Shown here: piece by piece, positions 14,166 through 17,101 of the stretch
Layout of the letters: every line of letters starts with the position of its first letter
How positions within the stretch are numbered: position 1 is the stretch's first letter
DNA from: Candidatus Hydrogenedentota bacterium
Lineage (GTDB): Bacteria; UBA8481; J006
Length of the DNA: 17,101 nucleotides
Direction: 5' to 3'
NCBI GenBank assembly: GCA_003697085.1
Contig: RFFU01000009.1
Span: forward strand, 1 to 17,101
Notes under the pieces: model-generated
The model's database searches: none
What the model was told of the DNA's origin: nothing
What the model saw: the letters and a program-made list of their open reading frames with translations, nothing else
Position numbers and translations under genes: made by a program

Positions 14166-15095
14166 TCATCGCATCAAGAAAAAAACGTAAAGGAGATAAC
14201 CGGCCAACATCACCCCGCCCGTCTTGCGCCCCACGCGCCGTTTCCGAAGGACCGTCAACCATAGAACGAGAGTAATGACCAGCATCAACGGGTAATCCAG
14301 AAACACGATCTTTTTTTCGACCGAAAACGGGTGAAAGAGCGCCGTAAACCCCAGGATATTGAGAAGGTTGAAGATATTCGAGCCGACGACGTTTCCGAGT
14401 ATGATATCGCTTTCCTTCCGGATCGACGCGGCCACCGATGTCGCCACCTCCGGAAGACTCGTTCCGACGGCCACCAGCGTCAAGCCGATTACCCGCTCGC
14501 TGATCCCGACGTGGCGCGCGATCGCGACCGCCCCGGCCAAAAAGCGGTTTGCTCCGAAGAGAAGAGCCGCTAGGCCCACCCCGGCCACGAGGAGCCCGAT
14601 ACCGACCGAGAACCCCGATTCGACTTCGGGTTCCGCCTCCCGGCGCTCCCTTTTCTCCAGATAGACCGAACCGCCCAAAACGAAGAAGAAGGCCGAAACG
14701 AGCAGCAGACCATCGCCCCGCCCGATCTCTCCGTCCATTATCAGCCCCCATATCGCCGCCGTCGCCGCAAAGAGCACGGGAAATTCTCTCCGCAACGACT
14801 TCTCGCCCACGGGAACGATCGAAAAAAGCGCACTTCCCCCGAGAATCAGAAGAATATTGCAGACGTTCGAACCGACCACGTTTCCCATTGCGATGGTCGG
14901 GTTCCCGCGAAAGGCGGCCGTAAGTGAAACGGCGAGTTCCGGCGCCGATGTGGCGAAGGCCACAACCGTTAAACCGATCACGATCTTCGATACCCTCAAA
15001 CGCGCCGCGATAGACACCGACCCCTTGACCAACCATTCCGCGCCCAGCCACAGCCCGAGAAACCCGATTCCGACATTGAACCACGAGAAGAACAT
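14166..15095 (-). CDS. CaCA-family Na+/Ca2+ antiporter (YrbG-like)
   Basis: 309 residues, about ten membrane segments, and the two inverted alpha repeats that define the family. Alpha-1 is 'VAFATSAPELAVS...GNVVGSNVCNILLILG' (~45-86, Glu53, Asn77) and alpha-2 is 'VAVGTSLPEVATS...GNVVGSNIFNLLNILG' (~208-249, Glu216, Asn240). The two conserved acidic residues bind the transported cation. A charged cytosolic loop (~147-161, 'EKRERREAEPEVES') joins the halves, as expected from gene duplication. It would exchange Ca2+ for Na+ (or H+/K+) across the inner membrane. The ATG at 15095 has only a weak GAG upstream. It is divergent from the HTH-receiver regulator gene, with a 156-base control region between them. 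Confidence 0.94.
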   Translation of the reverse strand: MFFSWFNVGIGFLGLWLGAEWLVKGSVSIAARLRVSKIVIGLTVVAFATSAPELAVSLTAAFRGNPTIAMGNVVGSNVCNILLILGGSALFSIVPVGEKSLRREFPVLFAATAAIWGLIMDGEIGRGDGLLLVSAFFFVLGGSVYLEKRERREAEPEVESGFSVGIGLLVAGVGLAALLFGANRFLAGAVAIARHVGISERVIGLTLVAVGTSLPEVATSVAASIRKESDIILGNVVGSNIFNLLNILGFTALFHPFSVEKKIVFLDYPLMLVITLVLWLTVLRKRRVGRKTGGVMLAGYLLYVFFLMR

Positions 15096-15173
15096 GATGC
15101 CGTCTCGAAGTGTAACGAAAAATGGTCTTCCTGTGTTAAGATTCCCCCTCGCCTTCCCCTTCGCAATCAGCAG

Positions 15174-15203
15174 TTGAAACAGTGCTCAAAATGTGTTTAT
15201 GCT
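15174..15203 (+). promoter_or_regulatory. Sigma-70-type promoter of the HTH-receiver gene
   Basis: TTGAAA (15174-15179), an 18-base spacer and TATGCT (15198-15203) match the housekeeping consensus well. They lie 48 bases before the ATG at 15252. The in-frame TTG at 15174 that could extend the protein is the -35 box itself, which argues for the downstream start. Just after the -10, CGTTC-CTC-GAACG (15209-15221) is a small inverted repeat near the expected transcription start, a possible operator. Confidence 0.6.
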
Positions 15204-15251
15204 TTCTCCGTTCCTCGAACGAGTCAGGGGGGAGAAGGGCGGACACGAGAG

Positions 15252-15833
15252 ATGACGGACGTTTTCGACGAGTTCGACATCCCGAAGAACCGTTTTCTCA
15301 CGTCGTACCAGATCTCCCGCTGCCTCGGAACGGCCATCTCCACCGTCAATTACTGGATCGATCAAGGAAGACTCAAGGGTTTTCGGACGCCCGGGGGGCA
15401 TCGCCGGGTTCGGCGAAAGGATCTTCTCGAGTTTCTCCAAAAATACCACTATGTCCCCGGTGGAAAGAAGGAACGAACGATCCTGGTGGTGGACGATGAC
15501 GCCTCACTACGCCGCGCCTTGGGCCGGCTCATCAAATCTCAAAAGATTCCCGCAAAAATATGCTACGCGGAGGACGGCTTCTCGGCCGGAATCCAACTTC
15601 TTTCAGAAGAGCCCTCCGTCGTAGTCCTCGATATTCATCTTCCGGGAATCGACGGGTTCAAGATTATGAACCAAATTCGAAGGCTCAAGGATCCGCCGGC
15701 CGTCATCGCAATTTCCGGAGAATCCAATGCAGCGCTTCGCCGCAAGGTTCTCGAAAACGGGGCCGCCGAGTTTTTCCCAAAACCGTTCGACAAGAAAGCA
15801 TTCATCGAAACGATCAAACGCCTCCTGGATTGA
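15252..15833 (+). CDS. Response regulator with N-terminal MerR/excisionase-type HTH and C-terminal receiver
   Basis: 193 residues from ATG 15252. Residues ~15-65 are an excisionase/MerR-like DNA-binding domain: 'FLTSYQISRCLGTAISTVNYW' in part (15-35), then 'GRLKGFRTPGGHRRVRRKDLLEFL' in part (39-62), where the 'PGGHRR' wing is diagnostic. Residues 75-193 are a full receiver: acidic pair Asp81/Asp82, phospho-acceptor Asp127 in 'VVVLDIHLPGIDG', Ser155 and Lys177 in 'FFPKPF'. The domain order is the reverse of common OmpR/NarL regulators. It should bind DNA in a phosphorylation-dependent way. No histidine kinase is in the window, so it is an orphan here. Its last 20 bases overlap the tail of dsbD on the other strand. 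Confidence 0.92.
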   Translation: MTDVFDEFDIPKNRFLTSYQISRCLGTAISTVNYWIDQGRLKGFRTPGGHRRVRRKDLLEFLQKYHYVPGGKKERTILVVDDDASLRRALGRLIKSQKIPAKICYAEDGFSAGIQLLSEEPSVVVLDIHLPGIDGFKIMNQIRRLKDPPAVIAISGESNAALRRKVLENGAAEFFPKPFDKKAFIETIKRLLD

Positions 15834-17101
15834 CCCGGATCCTCTTTCGATAGCGGGACAGACGTTCGAGAAATTCCTTCTTCCCTTCCGCCCCGACCAA
15901 TCGCAATTCCCGAATCTCTCGTCCGGTGGAGTCGAAGAAAAGCATCGTGGGCACGCCGGCCACGCCGTATTTTTCGAGCCATCGGCGAACCGGGGACGGA
16001 GGCGTATTCGTAACATCGATCCGATAGAGGGAGATTCCGGCGGCTGCGCGCGCCACCTCCTTGTCCGAAAAGACCGAATGCTCCATCTCCAGACAGGGAA
16101 CACACCACTGGGCGAAAACATCGACGATGTGAGCCCCTCGTTCTTCATCGGTGCGTTCCGCGTCCCACGGTTGAAAGACCAGGGAAGGAGAAGAGGGATG
16201 ATATCGGAGGAGGAAAGCCCCGGTCAGAAAGAGCAGGATTCCTACTGCGATTCGCCCCCCCCGAAAGAGCCGTCGGCCGGGCGCGGAATCGACGGCCAAC
16301 CAGAGCCCTCCCAAGCAAAGAATCGTTCCGGCCACGGCAAGGGCGCGATCCACTCCGATGATACCCAGGAGCGGGTAGACCGCTCCGAGGAAGAGGAGGA
16401 TCGCGAAGAAACGTTTGATCCAGTTCAACCACGGTCCTGGTTTCGGAAGGCGAGCGACGGCGGAGGAGAGATAACCGAGAAGCGCCAGGGGCGCCGCCAT
16501 TCCCAATCCGACGGCCGCGAAGGCCTTCACGCCGAAACCGAAGTCCTTCTGCTGGGCGACGAAGAGAAAAAGCCCTGCGAGAAACGGACCGACGCAAGGA
16601 GCCGCCACGACCCCCGCCGTCACGCCCAACAGGACCGCACCGGGAATTCCCGAACGGATATCGAGATTCGGAAGACCGGGCAGCCTCAGTTCGAAAACCC
16701 CCAGGCTCCAGAATCCCAAAAGAACCATAACGACGGAGACGAAGACGAGGACCAGCGGATGACTCATTACGGCTCCGAACAGGGACCCGGTAACCGCCGC
16801 CAGCGCCCCCACGAGGGCGAAACTGGCGGCGAGTGAAAGGGCGTAGACGGTCGCGAGGCCGACGCGGCGAAGCCTTCCCCCACCGGACTCCGCCTCCCCC
16901 ACCCCCGTACCGAAGAAGCCGACCGTCACCGGAATCAACGGATAGACACAGGGAGTCAGATTCAGCGCCATACCCAGCCCAAAGAGAATCAGAAAGGCCA
17001 CGAGGCCGCCTTTTCGAATCTTCTCCGCATACCGAAACTCCTCCGCGGAGGTCTCCCCTGTTCCCAGATCTTTCCATTCTTTCTCCGGCGGTGCCTTCGG
17101 C
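15814..17101 (-). CDS. dsbD: Thiol:disulfide interchange protein DsbD (5' end outside the window)
   Basis: The frame is open through the right edge, so 428 residues of the C-terminal part are visible; a GTG at 17001 is internal, not the start. The visible part begins with a charged linker, then about eight to nine membrane segments with the two membrane cysteines in 'NLTPCVYPLIP' (Cys51 of the visible part) and 'AAPCVGPFLAG' (Cys169). Their spacing is close to that in E. coli DsbD. A periplasmic thioredoxin-like domain follows with 'AQWCVPC' (Cys333/Cys336) and a cis-proline 'GVPTMLFF'. DsbD passes electrons from cytosolic thioredoxin across the inner membrane to periplasmic thiol proteins. 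The N-terminal alpha domain, if present, lies beyond 17101. The last residues 'RKRIRVNPGGV' are encoded antisense to the regulator's stop region. Confidence 0.95.
   Translation of the reverse strand, partial: PKAPPEKEWKDLGTGETSAEEFRYAEKIRKGGLVAFLILFGLGMALNLTPCVYPLIPVTVGFFGTGVGEAESGGGRLRRVGLATVYALSLAASFALVGALAAVTGSLFGAVMSHPLVLVFVSVVMVLLGFWSLGVFELRLPGLPNLDIRSGIPGAVLLGVTAGVVAAPCVGPFLAGLFLFVAQQKDFGFGVKAFAAVGLGMAAPLALLGYLSSAVARLPKPGPWLNWIKRFFAILLFLGAVYPLLGIIGVDRALAVAGTILCLGGLWLAVDSAPGRRLFRGGRIAVGILLFLTGAFLLRYHPSSPSLVFQPWDAERTDEERGAHIVDVFAQWCVPCLEMEHSVFSDKEVARAAAGISLYRIDVTNTPPSPVRRWLEKYGVAGVPTMLFFDSTGREIRELRLVGAEGKKEFLERLSRYRKRIRVNPGGV

Noticed and set aside
14131-15084. Minus-strand frame of 317 codons overlapping the antiporter gene
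   Set aside because: It is an Arg/Gly-rich out-of-frame shadow of the antiporter, whose alpha repeats are unmistakable.
15727-16836. Plus-strand frame of 369 codons opposite dsbD
   Set aside because: It is low-complexity, Glu/Arg/Asp-rich and antisense to a gene with all DsbD cysteines in place.

Overview
The window is moderately GC-rich chromosomal DNA from a Gram-negative-type bacterium. Evidence for this is a DsbD-family reductant conductor, an O-antigen-ligase-family membrane protein and Sec-type signal peptides. Nothing in the sequence fixes the phylum. The intergenic gaps carry short repeats of the kinds (tandem TTCCGTG blocks, GCAGGCA...TGCCTGC hairpins) that I associate, from memory, with genomes of uncultivated or under-described phyla. 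I see no phage, IS element, CRISPR array, tRNA or rRNA.

Layout. 3-5165 (+): a giant repetitive surface or secreted protein, with Ig-like and NTF2-like segments followed by a long beta-helix. 5274-5906 (+): a SAM methyltransferase. 5986-7100 (-): an rpiB-upp pair joined by a 4-base stop/start overlap. 7101-7535: a repeat-filled gap. 7536-10034 (+): an O-antigen ligase fused to a TPR tail. 10035-10856: an accessory gap with two 125-base direct repeats flanking a 31-residue, very basic protein gene (10477-10572, -) that resembles the bS22/COX24 (AURKAIP1) family of ribosome-associated proteins.

10857-12411 (-): a compact four-gene operon read right to left. It encodes a cyclic-nucleotide-binding-fold protein without a DNA-binding domain, an exported TPR protein, and two small membrane proteins. 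Divergent from it is a membrane GAF-GGDEF diguanylate cyclase (12761-14149, +). The pairing suggests a nucleotide-signalling locus acting on a small envelope system; this is inference. 14166-15095 (-): a Na+/Ca2+-exchanger-family antiporter. 15252-15833 (+): a one-piece regulator with an N-terminal MerR/excisionase-like helix-turn-helix and a C-terminal receiver domain. 15814-17101 (-): DsbD, cut by the window edge; its 3' end overlaps the regulator's 3' end by 20 bases.

The points most worth following are the tiny ribosomal-protein-like gene, the 125-base repeat pair around it, the cNMP-fold/TPR/small-membrane-protein operon beside the cyclase, and the reversed-order HTH-receiver protein. 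Start sites were reassigned where Shine-Dalgarno sites, stop/start overlaps or promoter elements favoured an internal start.
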